Part shown: positions 1-9,132 of the stretch, piece after piece
Numbering within the stretch: position 1 is the first letter of the stretch
How the letters are laid out: every line of letters starts with the position of its first letter
DNA from: Candidatus Micrarchaeota archaeon CG1_02_47_40
GTDB lineage: Archaea > Micrarchaeota > Micrarchaeia > Anstonellales > CG1-02-47-40
DNA: 64,000 bases
Assembly (NCBI GenBank): GCA_001871475.1
Contig: MNVE01000003.1
Span: forward strand, 37,837 to 101,836
Direction: 5' to 3'
Position numbers and translations under genes: made by a program
Notes under the pieces: generated by a model
Databases searched by the model: none
The model's input: only the letters and a program-made list of their open reading frames with translations
Told to the model about the DNA's origin: nothing

Positions 1-2
1 AT

Positions 3-227
3 TCCACGGAGGCTTTCATTTCGCAGACACAGGGGGCGGTGTGCGGCACAGTGGAGCTTTCTCTCTGCAGGGGCGGCATAACACTGCTTTCAATGAAATC
101 CCCGCACGCGCTTTACGATTCGCGCCTCTCCTCGCGCGAGGGAACCTTCAATCAAAGAGATTCGCGCACCTTTGCGAAATTATACGGTCTGCAGGACGTA
201 ATTGCTTATAGGATGGATTTGGAGTAG
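3..227 (+). CDS. argG: Argininosuccinate synthase, C-terminal fragment (starts upstream of window)
   Basis: Frame-3 reading STEAFISQTQGAVCGTVELSL...SPHALYDSRLSSREGTFNQRDSRTFAKLYGLQDVIAYRMDLE* matches the ArgG C-terminus (SPxALY...F...D...F.KL.GL). Confidence 0.75.
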   Translation, partial: STEAFISQTQGAVCGTVELSLCRGGITLLSMKSPHALYDSRLSSREGTFNQRDSRTFAKLYGLQDVIAYRMDLE

Positions 228-366
228 AGGGAAGTCCTTATTTTGAAAAAATCCGATATTTTCTCATTTTTCCCCTCTTTTTTCAAAATTTTCCCTTCTT
301 TTTCACATCCCTTTTAAAGCTTATTTTTTCATATAAAATAACCAATAAATATTTCTTTAGAGGAGA

Positions 367-2094
367 GTGGGAAGGATGGCTGAACTAAAAACCGGTCAGG
401 CGCCAAATGGTCAAAATATTGCCGCTTCAAACGGAGTCAAGACATTTTTCAACACATTCATCAGCGGCAATAATAGGACTTTTCTTGAAAACGACTGGAG
501 AAAAACAATGGGCAAAAACGGGGAGAATTTTTTTGGAAAGCCTCCTGCGGAGCAGAACAGACTTTTTGTTTTATTTGCAGGGCAAGCCAGGGAATACGGA
601 ATCCCGCGCATGGAAAAGCTGAAATTCATACGCGAAAAGCAGTACGAGCACCGCATAAAACATCCGCAGGAGATGGGAAAAAACCAGCTCCCATGCCTTG
701 TTTTCATAACAAACGGACCAAGTGCGCACAGGGCATTCAACAACAGGTTCAAATACACTGAAAACGGAACACTTTTTAACGGAACTTTTGCGCTTGCATC
801 AATCTCCGCAAACCCGCAAGAAGCAAAATCAAATCAGGATTTTCAGGCGGTTTATTATATCCTAAATCACAATGCGCATGAAAGTGTAACAAGAAATAAC
901 AATCATATGCCCCCCTACATAATCGTCTGCACCCAATGCAAAAACGGCGATGAAGCATCTTTTCTTGAAGCCGCAGAGCTTTCTCTTGCGCGCACTAAAA
1001 AACTCCGCAAAGACGCAACAAGTGCGGGGCACCTGTTTGTCGGGCGGACATGGAAATTCCAGGTAGGAAAAACAAATGCAAACGTGCATCTGCCCGCGGT
1101 AGTCCATGCCATTGGCGAGAGGCGCTTTTACGTAGTAGAAAAGAAAAAGGGCAGGGGCGGCTTAAAGAAGCTCCCCTTTGAGGATTGGTGCGCCCAAAAA
1201 GGGATTTCAGAACATCCAATAGTCGCAAAACATCTTGAAAATCTCCGCCTTCACGCACAGGATGAACATTATGTGAAGGCGCTTGAGACTGCTTCTGCAT
1301 CCGTAATCTGGGAGTGCACGGATTCAAGACGGTTTCCCGAACTGACTGCAACTACATACCGGCTGATTGGCAGCATCCCAAGCGATGAGGAATTTTTGAG
1401 AATCGCAAAGGACGGCAAGGTAGAAGAGACTGAATTCGTAATACACGTGAAATGCGGCTACATAAACACCGCCGTTGCAATCCACAAAATGTTTGACGAA
1501 ATTCTTAATCGCACCACCACCGGAGAAAAACACATCTCAAGAAAAAGAATTTCCGAAGCATTGAAAAGAATTCTTAAGGGAAAAACTCCGAGTATGGGCG
1601 TAGAAGCGATACTCAACGAGATAGGGGGCGTGAGCGAAACTAACGCAGCGACTTTCAAGAAGCTTTTCGGCTCATCCGACGATTCAACACGTTCTGTTTT
1701 TAGGCACATGTACGCACGCGGGCTTTTTGAAATGAGCGATGGAAAACATCCCCTGCCTTTCATGACTGCGGCGAAAACTGTCGTGGATGCACTTGAGGGC
1801 ATCTGCATAAAAAACTCAAAAGTTGTTCTGCCTAACGGTTTGGAGTCATTTCTCATACACGAGCAGATTGCAAGAGAGCTGAAAGACCGGCTTCTGCTGC
1901 TTCTACAAAACCATGCAGAAGAGATAAAATCAGCTCGCACAGACGGCAAGCTTCCGGACATATCCGTTACTATGGCGGGGTTGAGCACCGCAAGGAAATG
2001 GCTCGTGCCTGATGGAATTTCCGCAGACTTAACCCGAACAGATTCAATTTTAAAGGAAATCCTCCAAACCGAATTAATGCAAAAAGAACTTTGA
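367..2094 (+). CDS. Hypothetical protein, 575 aa
   Basis: Long ORF, archaeal-like codon usage, A/T-rich upstream region; no family recognised. Confidence 0.8.
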   Translation: MGRMAELKTGQAPNGQNIAASNGVKTFFNTFISGNNRTFLENDWRKTMGKNGENFFGKPPAEQNRLFVLFAGQAREYGIPRMEKLKFIREKQYEHRIKHPQEMGKNQLPCLVFITNGPSAHRAFNNRFKYTENGTLFNGTFALASISANPQEAKSNQDFQAVYYILNHNAHESVTRNNNHMPPYIIVCTQCKNGDEASFLEAAELSLARTKKLRKDATSAGHLFVGRTWKFQVGKTNANVHLPAVVHAIGERRFYVVEKKKGRGGLKKLPFEDWCAQKGISEHPIVAKHLENLRLHAQDEHYVKALETASASVIWECTDSRRFPELTATTYRLIGSIPSDEEFLRIAKDGKVEETEFVIHVKCGYINTAVAIHKMFDEILNRTTTGEKHISRKRISEALKRILKGKTPSMGVEAILNEIGGVSETNAATFKKLFGSSDDSTRSVFRHMYARGLFEMSDGKHPLPFMTAAKTVVDALEGICIKNSKVVLPNGLESFLIHEQIARELKDRLLLLLQNHAEEIKSARTDGKLPDISVTMAGLSTARKWLVPDGISADLTRTDSILKEILQTELMQKEL

Positions 2095-2107
2095 AGGTGA
2101 TTCCCCC

Positions 2108-2695
2108 ATGGAAGACGCATTAGCCAAACTCTTAAAGGGAAACGAGAATTTCGCATGCAACTCCTGCCAGGTGAAAGTTTCTCCTGAAAAAAGGCAGGAG
2201 CTCTGCAAAGGGCAGTGCCCATCCGCGATAGTGCTTGCCTGCTCGGATTCCCGCGTTGCACCGGAAATAATATTTGATGCTTCATTAGGGGAAATATTCG
2301 TGGTAAGAACCGCAGGCAATGTCCTTGATAAAATCGCGCTCGGCTCAATAGAATATGCCGCCCTGCACCTTCACACCTCCCTAATAATCGTGCTAGGGCA
2401 TGAAAAGTGCGGCGCAGTAACTGCCGCCTGCAAGGTGGAAAATGGCGCGCAGGCTGAAAGCCCGAACATTTCAGCAATATGCAAGAAAATCCTTCCTGCA
2501 GTAAAGGCGGCAAAGAAGAAACTTCCTTCCGCAGGCGAGGCGGAGATTATAGAGAAGGCATCGGCAATAAACGTGAAGAAGGTAATCTCCAAGATAAGGA
2601 AAAGCCATATAATCTCAAAACTTCTCTCTGAAGGCAAAATAAAAATCGTCGGGGCAAAACATTCCATAACCTGCTCAAAAGTTGAAATGCTTTAA
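2108..2695 (+). CDS. Beta-class carbonic anhydrase
   Basis: ACSDSRVAPE...VVRTAGN...SIEYAA...VLGHEKCGAVTAA zinc-binding motifs. Confidence 0.92.
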   Translation: MEDALAKLLKGNENFACNSCQVKVSPEKRQELCKGQCPSAIVLACSDSRVAPEIIFDASLGEIFVVRTAGNVLDKIALGSIEYAALHLHTSLIIVLGHEKCGAVTAACKVENGAQAESPNISAICKKILPAVKAAKKKLPSAGEAEIIEKASAINVKKVISKIRKSHIISKLLSEGKIKIVGAKHSITCSKVEML

Positions 2696-2736
2696 TATCT
2701 TCCTCCTTTTTATATCCCTTTTTCCTAATCTAACCC

Positions 2737-5472
2737 ATGGATGACAAAAGCAAGGAAACATACAAGCTCAAGAAGCAGCTGCGCGAGCTTGCGCACCATT
2801 CAGGCGGCAGCACCGAGATGATTTCGGTTTACATCCCGCCAGGCTATCCCATATACGAGACTTCAAACAAATTAAAGACAGAGCTGGGGCAGGCATCAAA
2901 CATAAAATCAAAGGGCACGAGGAAAAATGTCACCGATTCGCTTGCAAAAATAATAAATTATCTGAAAATGTTTCGAGAAACCCCAAAAAACGGCATTGCG
3001 ATATTCTGCGGAAACATCTCAAGCAACCCCGCCAAAACCGACATAGAGCTTTTTTCCATGTCCCCACCCGAACCCTTAAATATACAAATTTACCGCTGCG
3101 ATTCCGCATTCTTTCTGGATCCGATAAGGGATTTGGTTGAGGTGAAGGATACTTACGGAATAGTTGTGCTGGATGGGCGGGAGGCGACGATTGCAACCGT
3201 GAAGGGGAAGTCCATAATCATACTGAAAAGGCTCAACTCAATGGCGCATGCAAAAATAAGGAAAGGGGGGCAGTGCCTTGCGCCAGACACTTTAATACAG
3301 CTTGCAAGCGGCGAACTTTCCCACATTTCCGAAGCACATGCCGGCTCCCTGATAAAGGCGGCAAACCTTCAGGATTTCACATCCACTGATTCATTGTGCT
3401 CCGACAAATTCACAACGAAGGCGAAAAATGCCTACAAAATAGTGGTTCATGCCCCGAGGATGGAAATAGAAGCGACCGCATGGCACCGCTTTTTTACTAT
3501 AACTGAAAACGGAGTGAAGGAAACGTTTGCAAAAGACCTGAAAAGAGGGGACAGGATGCTTATTGCAAGAAAATTAAACCATTCCGGAGCAGAAGTGAAA
3601 ACAGAATTCAAACCTTCCTATCGCATGGTTTTAGGGGAAAATGAATTCCTAAAATTGCAGGGAAGAAGAAAAGAGCTTAAATGGCCGCAGAGTTTAGTGG
3701 CAAAAAAACTCGGCATAACTCAAATGGCAGTTTGCAGGATGGAGCGGGGCGAAATTCCGCTTTCTGCAGGCAAGATACGGGAGCTGTACAAACTTTACGG
3801 GCTGTTCCTTGATGAAAAAAGTTTCAGAGTGCCTTCCGTAAGCCTGCCAGAGTGCTACACCGCGAACCTCTCCTACCTTCTTGGGGTTATTGCAGGCGAC
3901 GGCACGCTTGACGGGAACAGAATCATAATTTATGAAAGCTACTCCGAGCTTGCGGAAAAATATGCCCGCATTGCCAAGGAAACGCTCGGGCTTGAGGCAG
4001 TATTGCGCAAGGTGGATAAAACAGGGCAAAAAGGCAGTTTTGCGAAAAAAGAGTATTACGAAATCCGCCTCTACAGCAAAGACTTCGCAGAGTTTGTAAA
4101 TTCAGAAATCTCCCAAACAATCTCCTCTTCGGATATAAGATGCGTTCCTTTGCAGATACAAAAGTCCCCTCTAAACGTCCAGGCATCTTTTCTTTCAGGG
4201 CTCTATGATGCCGAAGGATACATTCACGGAAAACGTGTTGAGATTGCAATGCGCTCAAGGGAAATGATGCGCCAGCTGCAGGCAATGCTCCTTCGCTTCG
4301 GCATCTGTGCATCATATGGGGAAAAGGCGGTGAAGGGAAACCCGCAATGGTTCGTCAGCATAAGCGACCTGCAATCCCTTAAGAATTTTGAAACGAGCAT
4401 AGGGTTTTCGAGGGAGGACAAGAAAAACGCGCTTCGAAGAATTGCATCCAGGCGCATGAAGATGCAATTCGTTGATCAGGTGCCTGTTGATGGCAGGGAG
4501 GTTTTCAAATTCGTAAAAACGCTTGGCTTAAAGACAAGCGATTTTCATGCCGCAAGCGATTTTTTCAGGAACAAAAAGCCACTTGGAAGGGAAGCATTCA
4601 TAAAAAATATCAGGGGGGTTCTCCTTCAAAGGGCAGAGCGCCTCGGGCAGAAAAAACTGGCGGAAAAAATGCTTGCAAAGTGGCTGCCGGAACACATAGG
4701 AGTGGCAAAAGTATCAGAGAAAATTCCGATATGCACGGAGAGAAAATATTTTGACCTGACCGTTCCAAACACTTTCAATTTTGTCGCAAACGGCTTCATA
4801 GTCCACAACAGCGCCCGCAGATTTGAGCGCCTGATAGAAGAAAGCATAGAAAAATATTACAAGCGCATCGGGGAAGCGATGGATACCTATTTTCTTACGG
4901 GAATAAAGGGAGTGGTGGTGGGCGGTCCCGGGCCTGCAAAAGAGTTTTTCATGCAGGCAAAGCCCTTCAACTACCAGATAAAGGTGCTTGGGGTTGTTGA
5001 CACCGGCTACACCGACGAATACGGAGTCCGGGAAACCCTGACAAAAAGCTCCGAGCTGATACAGGGGCAGGAACTGCTTGAGGAGAAGAAAATAATAGAC
5101 TCCTTCCTGAAGGAAGTGGCGCACGGAGGGCTTGCAATATATGGAGAGAAAGATGTAAGGGAAGCAATGGAAAGAAAAGCAATCAAGACTCTCATGGTTT
5201 CGGAAGGGCTGCATTACGTGCGCGCAAAATTGATGAATTCAGCAGGGGAGGAAAAATGGGTGAATGCGCGCGACGAGGAGGAACTGGCAGAGAAAGCCGA
5301 GGCGGAAAAAGGCTTCAAAATAATGGAGAAAAAAGCGCTTCTTGACGATTTGGTTGATTTGGCGGAAGACAAGGGGATTGAGGTGAAAATAATCTCAAAC
5401 GAAACGGAGGAAGGGGCGCAGTTTTTGCAGTCTTTCTACGGAATAGGCGCGTTTTTGCATTATCGAAAGTAG
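2737..5472 (+). CDS. prf1: Peptide chain release factor aRF1 containing an intein
   Basis: Exteins: STEMISVYIPP...HAKIRKGGQ / SARRFERLIEESIEKYYKRIGEAM...GVVVGGPGPAKEFF; GGQ motif interrupted by intein. Confidence 0.95.
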   Translation: MDDKSKETYKLKKQLRELAHHSGGSTEMISVYIPPGYPIYETSNKLKTELGQASNIKSKGTRKNVTDSLAKIINYLKMFRETPKNGIAIFCGNISSNPAKTDIELFSMSPPEPLNIQIYRCDSAFFLDPIRDLVEVKDTYGIVVLDGREATIATVKGKSIIILKRLNSMAHAKIRKGGQCLAPDTLIQLASGELSHISEAHAGSLIKAANLQDFTSTDSLCSDKFTTKAKNAYKIVVHAPRMEIEATAWHRFFTITENGVKETFAKDLKRGDRMLIARKLNHSGAEVKTEFKPSYRMVLGENEFLKLQGRRKELKWPQSLVAKKLGITQMAVCRMERGEIPLSAGKIRELYKLYGLFLDEKSFRVPSVSLPECYTANLSYLLGVIAGDGTLDGNRIIIYESYSELAEKYARIAKETLGLEAVLRKVDKTGQKGSFAKKEYYEIRLYSKDFAEFVNSEISQTISSSDIRCVPLQIQKSPLNVQASFLSGLYDAEGYIHGKRVEIAMRSREMMRQLQAMLLRFGICASYGEKAVKGNPQWFVSISDLQSLKNFETSIGFSREDKKNALRRIASRRMKMQFVDQVPVDGREVFKFVKTLGLKTSDFHAASDFFRNKKPLGREAFIKNIRGVLLQRAERLGQKKLAEKMLAKWLPEHIGVAKVSEKIPICTERKYFDLTVPNTFNFVANGFIVHNSARRFERLIEESIEKYYKRIGEAMDTYFLTGIKGVVVGGPGPAKEFFMQAKPFNYQIKVLGVVDTGYTDEYGVRETLTKSSELIQGQELLEEKKIIDSFLKEVAHGGLAIYGEKDVREAMERKAIKTLMVSEGLHYVRAKLMNSAGEEKWVNARDEEELAEKAEAEKGFKIMEKKALLDDLVDLAEDKGIEVKIISNETEEGAQFLQSFYGIGAFLHYRK
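3274..4809 (+). mobile_element. Intein (512 aa) with LAGLIDADG homing endonuclease motifs and an internal HTH
   Basis: Begins CLAPDTLIQLASGEL after GGQ, block B TAWH, LAGLIDADG-like LLGVIAGDGTL and LSGLYDAEGYI, ends NGFIVHN followed by extein Ser. Confidence 0.95.
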
Positions 5473-5538
5473 GTTCATTTTCATTTTTGCATTACAGAAC
5501 GTAAGCTCAGTTTCATTTTTGCATTACCTAAATTAAGC

Positions 5539-7272
5539 TTATTTTTTCAGCTTGAAAATTATCACGAAAAGAAGCACTGCGATTACAAAAAGCAGAACCA
5601 CTATCACTGTAATTGCGAGAAAACCGTCATAGTAAGGTGAATCAGCGGGTTTCTTTTCTTCTACACTTTCCCCTGCGCTTTCCTTTACAACTTCCTTTTC
5701 AATCCCTTCCTTCATTCTTCCTTCAATTTCCAGCGTGTTTTTTTCAAGCTCGCGTGCAAAAGCAAGCGCATAATACGCTCCCATGAGGTTGCCCTCCCTG
5801 TCCGCTTCGTATAAATATCTTCCATGCGCGGCGTACGCTTCACTCCACACGCCCGAATATTTCTGTGAAAGAAGGGATTTCACTTCCACTTCAATCTCTT
5901 CTCTTCCCTTCTCAAAACCCTCCTTCCCCGCTTTAGCGCTTGAATATGCATAGGCAGAATCAAATATTGAGGCAAGATATTCCCCTTTCTCATAAAGCTC
6001 TTGCGCATTCTCAAGCCGCCATGCCGCCTCCTCGTTTTCCACTCCCTCTGTGAGTATTTTTTCCGTTTCGTCAATCTTCCCGCGCGCCATAAGTGCAAAC
6101 CCGCTTTCATTAACTTTCTTCCCTTCAACTCCTGCCTCTCCCTTCATCTTCCCTGCAATCATGCACCAGCTTTTTGCGTAAAGCGCCTCGCGCAGCAGAT
6201 AATACTTCTCCTCAATCACTTCATAGCTTGAGTTTTTTACCTCTTTCACATTCTTCTCACTCCAGGAGCGCCTCAATTCTGCCCCGACACCCATCTCCCA
6301 ACTCTCTTCAAAAACAGTTTCTTCTCCACTATCTTGCTTCAAGCATTCTTCTGCTTCCCTTACTGTCTCATTCAAATCCCGCCCGCCTTGCACATCCAAT
6401 AAGAGTTCCAAATCCACTTTTCCAAGAAACGCCTCGTTTGCCGCGCTGTAATAATACCCGTGCTCAAAAAGTGTTTTTGCGTTTTTCTGCCTTTGGGAAA
6501 AATACTCTTCTATCTGTCCGTTCCCCTGCACTTTGTTTTCCTTTATCTTCTCCCCAAATTCCACTAGCATTTCAGAGGCGATTCCCTTCAATTCTTCTGC
6601 ATACTCCCCCCTGCTCAAGTTTTCCGGAGCCCTCACTAAATCTATCTGACTTTCATTCACAACAATTTCCCCTTCCGAAAGCGCAAATTCGTATGCCTCT
6701 CCTAAATTTCTTGCCTCAAGCAGGCGCACGCTTGCATTCTCCCCGAAAAAAAGAAGCTTCTCAAAAAAGCTCTGCACCGGCACCACAAAATAAGTCAGGT
6801 TTTTCTCTTCAACAGCATGAAGCTTTTCCACCATCCCTCCAACCGCGCCGATGCTTCCGTCAGGCTCTATCGTTCCGGTCAGTGCCAAATCATTTCTTAC
6901 TGTTCTGTTTCCCGCAGCAGCCGCTGCTAAAACAGCCATTGCCGCCCCGCCTGACGGGCCGCTAACCTCCCCTCCCCCGCCTCCGTATATGCTAAAAGTA
7001 ACATCGCACCCGCTTGCATTTGCATACTCTAAGCCAAGCACAGCCGCAATCTCCTGCGAAATTTGCGTGCTTATCCCGATTTTCGGCCTTATTTGCGTAT
7101 ACACTCTTCCATCTCCAGCGCTTGTGTGCGCCTCAACAGTCACAACATCTCCCTTTCCCTCCCCGAAAACCGCAGGCACAAAAACGCGCGCGAGCGCGTC
7201 AGGGCATTGCGCATGAACTGCATTAAGCAGGAGAAGAAGGGCAAAAAATAATGGGATAACTTTTCTTTCCAT
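5539..7272 (-). CDS. Membrane-anchored Lon-type (S16) serine protease, COG1750-like
   Basis: Signal peptide, GPSGGAAMAVL and TGTIEPDGSIGAVGGMVEKLHAV (Ser/Lys region), C-terminal TM segment. Confidence 0.8.
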   Translation of the reverse strand: MERKVIPLFFALLLLLNAVHAQCPDALARVFVPAVFGEGKGDVVTVEAHTSAGDGRVYTQIRPKIGISTQISQEIAAVLGLEYANASGCDVTFSIYGGGGGEVSGPSGGAAMAVLAAAAAGNRTVRNDLALTGTIEPDGSIGAVGGMVEKLHAVEEKNLTYFVVPVQSFFEKLLFFGENASVRLLEARNLGEAYEFALSEGEIVVNESQIDLVRAPENLSRGEYAEELKGIASEMLVEFGEKIKENKVQGNGQIEEYFSQRQKNAKTLFEHGYYYSAANEAFLGKVDLELLLDVQGGRDLNETVREAEECLKQDSGEETVFEESWEMGVGAELRRSWSEKNVKEVKNSSYEVIEEKYYLLREALYAKSWCMIAGKMKGEAGVEGKKVNESGFALMARGKIDETEKILTEGVENEEAAWRLENAQELYEKGEYLASIFDSAYAYSSAKAGKEGFEKGREEIEVEVKSLLSQKYSGVWSEAYAAHGRYLYEADREGNLMGAYYALAFARELEKNTLEIEGRMKEGIEKEVVKESAGESVEEKKPADSPYYDGFLAITVIVVLLFVIAVLLFVIIFKLKK

Positions 7273-7357
7273 ATAAAAACAACCCGAAAAGAATAAAAAA
7301 ATTTATGCATCTCTGCTTGACGCGCTGCGTCAAGTCGATGCACTTTTTTAGTGAAAG

Positions 7358-7468
7358 TGCATCCGCCGGGATTTTTGGGCGCCAATTACAGCAAACATGC
7401 TGCCAATCAGCCGAACCCGGGTCTCAAGCTTGGGAAGCTCGGATCCTACCAGGCTGGACTACGGATGC
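7358..7468 (-). tRNA. tRNA-Gly(CCC) with T-loop intron (approx. 7375..7412)
   Basis: GCATCCG TA GTCC AGCCTGGTA GGAT C CGAGC TTCCCAA GCTTG AGAC CCGGG TTC[38-nt intron]AAAT CCCGG CGGATGC A; intron forms a hairpin plus bulge-helix-bulge. Confidence 0.88.
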
Positions 7469-7501
7469 ACAGGCAATTCTTTTGCCTCGCTATTTATTTA
7501 A

Positions 7502-8503
7502 ATGCCCCCTGCGTGCTATATGGCGATGGATGCGTATCTTTGTGCAATAAAATACGCAAAACGCAGTATTCCAAAGTCTGCTCTTTTTGCCTTCAACACC
7601 TGCATAGATGCGGTTGTAAAAACCACCCCCCAAATGCTGCTCTGCCTCCCCCTGATACAGAAGGACAGGCATGTGCGGGAAGCGGTTCTTTCTTCTTTAC
7701 AGAGGGAGATAACCATAGACAAGGAAGAGCTCTCCTTTTTGCGCAAAACCTTCCCCCGCCCCCAATACAGAATTGGAGGGCAGGCAGGGCAGGCTGCGGA
7801 AGTAGCGCGTGCATTGGGAGTTCTGCCGATAATATTCCCTGAAAGGAAGAAAAAAGAGCTTCCAATACACTATGTTTTTGAATACTGCAATTCGCTTGGG
7901 ATGTGCAATCGCATTATTGCCTCTTACGAGCCGCAGCCGATGATTCCACAGGCAGGCTTGCATCTTCCAAAGAGGCTCCTTCGCTCCCTCAGTCATGCCT
8001 TCCTTGGAGGCTTTCACCTAATGAAATCAAAGGAAGAGATTATGCAATCGGCAAAAATAATCCATGCCTGGAAAAAGCAAAACCCGCACCTACGCATCTT
8101 CGTTGAGCTTGGCGACTTTCAGAAAAAGGAAGTTCTGGCTGCCGCCAAAAAATACGTCCTTCCTCCTGCCGACTGCGAGGGGATGAATGAGGAAGAGCTG
8201 TTTCTGCTTACTGGCAGGCACGGAATAGATGCGATAAAGAAACTTCCAAAGGGAACTGGCAAAATACTCTTTCACTCCCCGAATTTTTCCTTCACACTGC
8301 CAAAGGATGAAGGGGACGAGCAGGCGCTCCTTTTTGCAAGATTAGTCTGCTCTTACAGGGCAAAATACGGGAAAAATCCCTCTTTTTCCTCGCTTGCAAA
8401 ATACGCAAAAACCTCCCCTTCACTGCACATAGAAAACCCGAAATTCACGGTTGGGCTGGGAGACGCTTTCAGCTGCGCTTACTTTCTGGCGGCAAAAAGA
8501 TGA
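7502..8503 (+). CDS. ADP-dependent phosphofructokinase/glucokinase family protein (start may be 7520)
   Basis: ALFAFNTCIDAVV near N-terminus and C-terminal NPKFTVGLGDAFSCAYF (GxGD catalytic motif). Confidence 0.72.
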   Translation: MPPACYMAMDAYLCAIKYAKRSIPKSALFAFNTCIDAVVKTTPQMLLCLPLIQKDRHVREAVLSSLQREITIDKEELSFLRKTFPRPQYRIGGQAGQAAEVARALGVLPIIFPERKKKELPIHYVFEYCNSLGMCNRIIASYEPQPMIPQAGLHLPKRLLRSLSHAFLGGFHLMKSKEEIMQSAKIIHAWKKQNPHLRIFVELGDFQKKEVLAAAKKYVLPPADCEGMNEEELFLLTGRHGIDAIKKLPKGTGKILFHSPNFSFTLPKDEGDEQALLFARLVCSYRAKYGKNPSFSSLAKYAKTSPSLHIENPKFTVGLGDAFSCAYFLAAKR

Positions 8504-8521
8504 TTGAATATACCGCGCACA

Positions 8522-8845
8522 TCATCCAAATGTCAGAATCCTATCCGACTCTTCCACCAGTTTAAGCAAATCCCTCATGGTTGAGATTGGGCAGACGCCG
8601 CTGCCCTCCTTCTGCCTTGATTTTAAGCAGGTTCCACATGCCAATATTTTTCCCTTATTCCCAAGGAAAGAGGCGACCTGTTCATCTACCTTGTATTTCT
8701 CGCTTCTGATTTCTTCTATCTCAACGCCCCTGTTCAGAAGAAAGACGCTGACCTCGTGATTTGCATTCAGCGCAGTCGTTCCGAATCTGAAGGCATTCCA
8801 AACTTCTTCCGGCTCGTTCGTGCTTATGACAATCCCGATTTTCAT
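8522..8845 (-). CDS. DsrE/DsrF-like family protein
   Basis: MKIGIVISTNEPEEVWNAFRFGTTAL...V.VFLLNRGVE...ILACGTCLKSR. Confidence 0.75.
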   Translation of the reverse strand: MKIGIVISTNEPEEVWNAFRFGTTALNANHEVSVFLLNRGVEIEEIRSEKYKVDEQVASFLGNKGKILACGTCLKSRQKEGSGVCPISTMRDLLKLVEESDRILTFG

Positions 8846-8873
8846 TCATAACACCTCTTTATAAAAACACATA

Positions 8874-8987
8874 TGCGGCCGCCGGGATTGGCAGGCTTGC
8901 CTGACAAATTTTGCCGTCAGGCAAATCTTTTGAACCCGGATTATTAGCTTGGAAGGCTAGAATCCTACCAGGTTGAATGACGGCCGC
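8874..8987 (-). tRNA. tRNA-Gly(UCC) with T-loop intron (approx. 8891..8931, junction uncertain by 1 nt)
   Basis: GCGGCCG TC ATTC AACCTGGTA GGAT T CTAGC CTTCCAA GCTAA TAAT CCGGG TTC[~41 nt]CAAT CCCGG CGGCCGC A. Confidence 0.83.
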
Positions 8988-9132
8988 AAATATGGACTAT
9001 TTTAGGCAGGATAAGATTAAAAAGATGAAAAGAAAATGCGACTCTGCCTGCCCTTCGGGCAAGTCGTCGCATTTTTCGCTCTATTTGCCCTTCGGGCAAG
9101 TCTTGACAACTCCGTTGTCAATCTGCTCAAAA

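Noticed and set aside
1458-2513. 351-aa minus-strand ORF
   Set aside because: Antisense to the 367-2094 and carbonic anhydrase genes; low-quality composition, no motifs.
6174-6965. 263-aa plus-strand ORF
   Set aside because: Antisense to the Lon-like protease gene; Ser/Pro/Leu-rich shadow ORF.
9034-9121. Possible CRISPR-like repeats (TGCCCTTCGGGCAAGTC twice)
   Set aside because: Only two hairpin copies with no regular spacers; better explained as palindromic elements.
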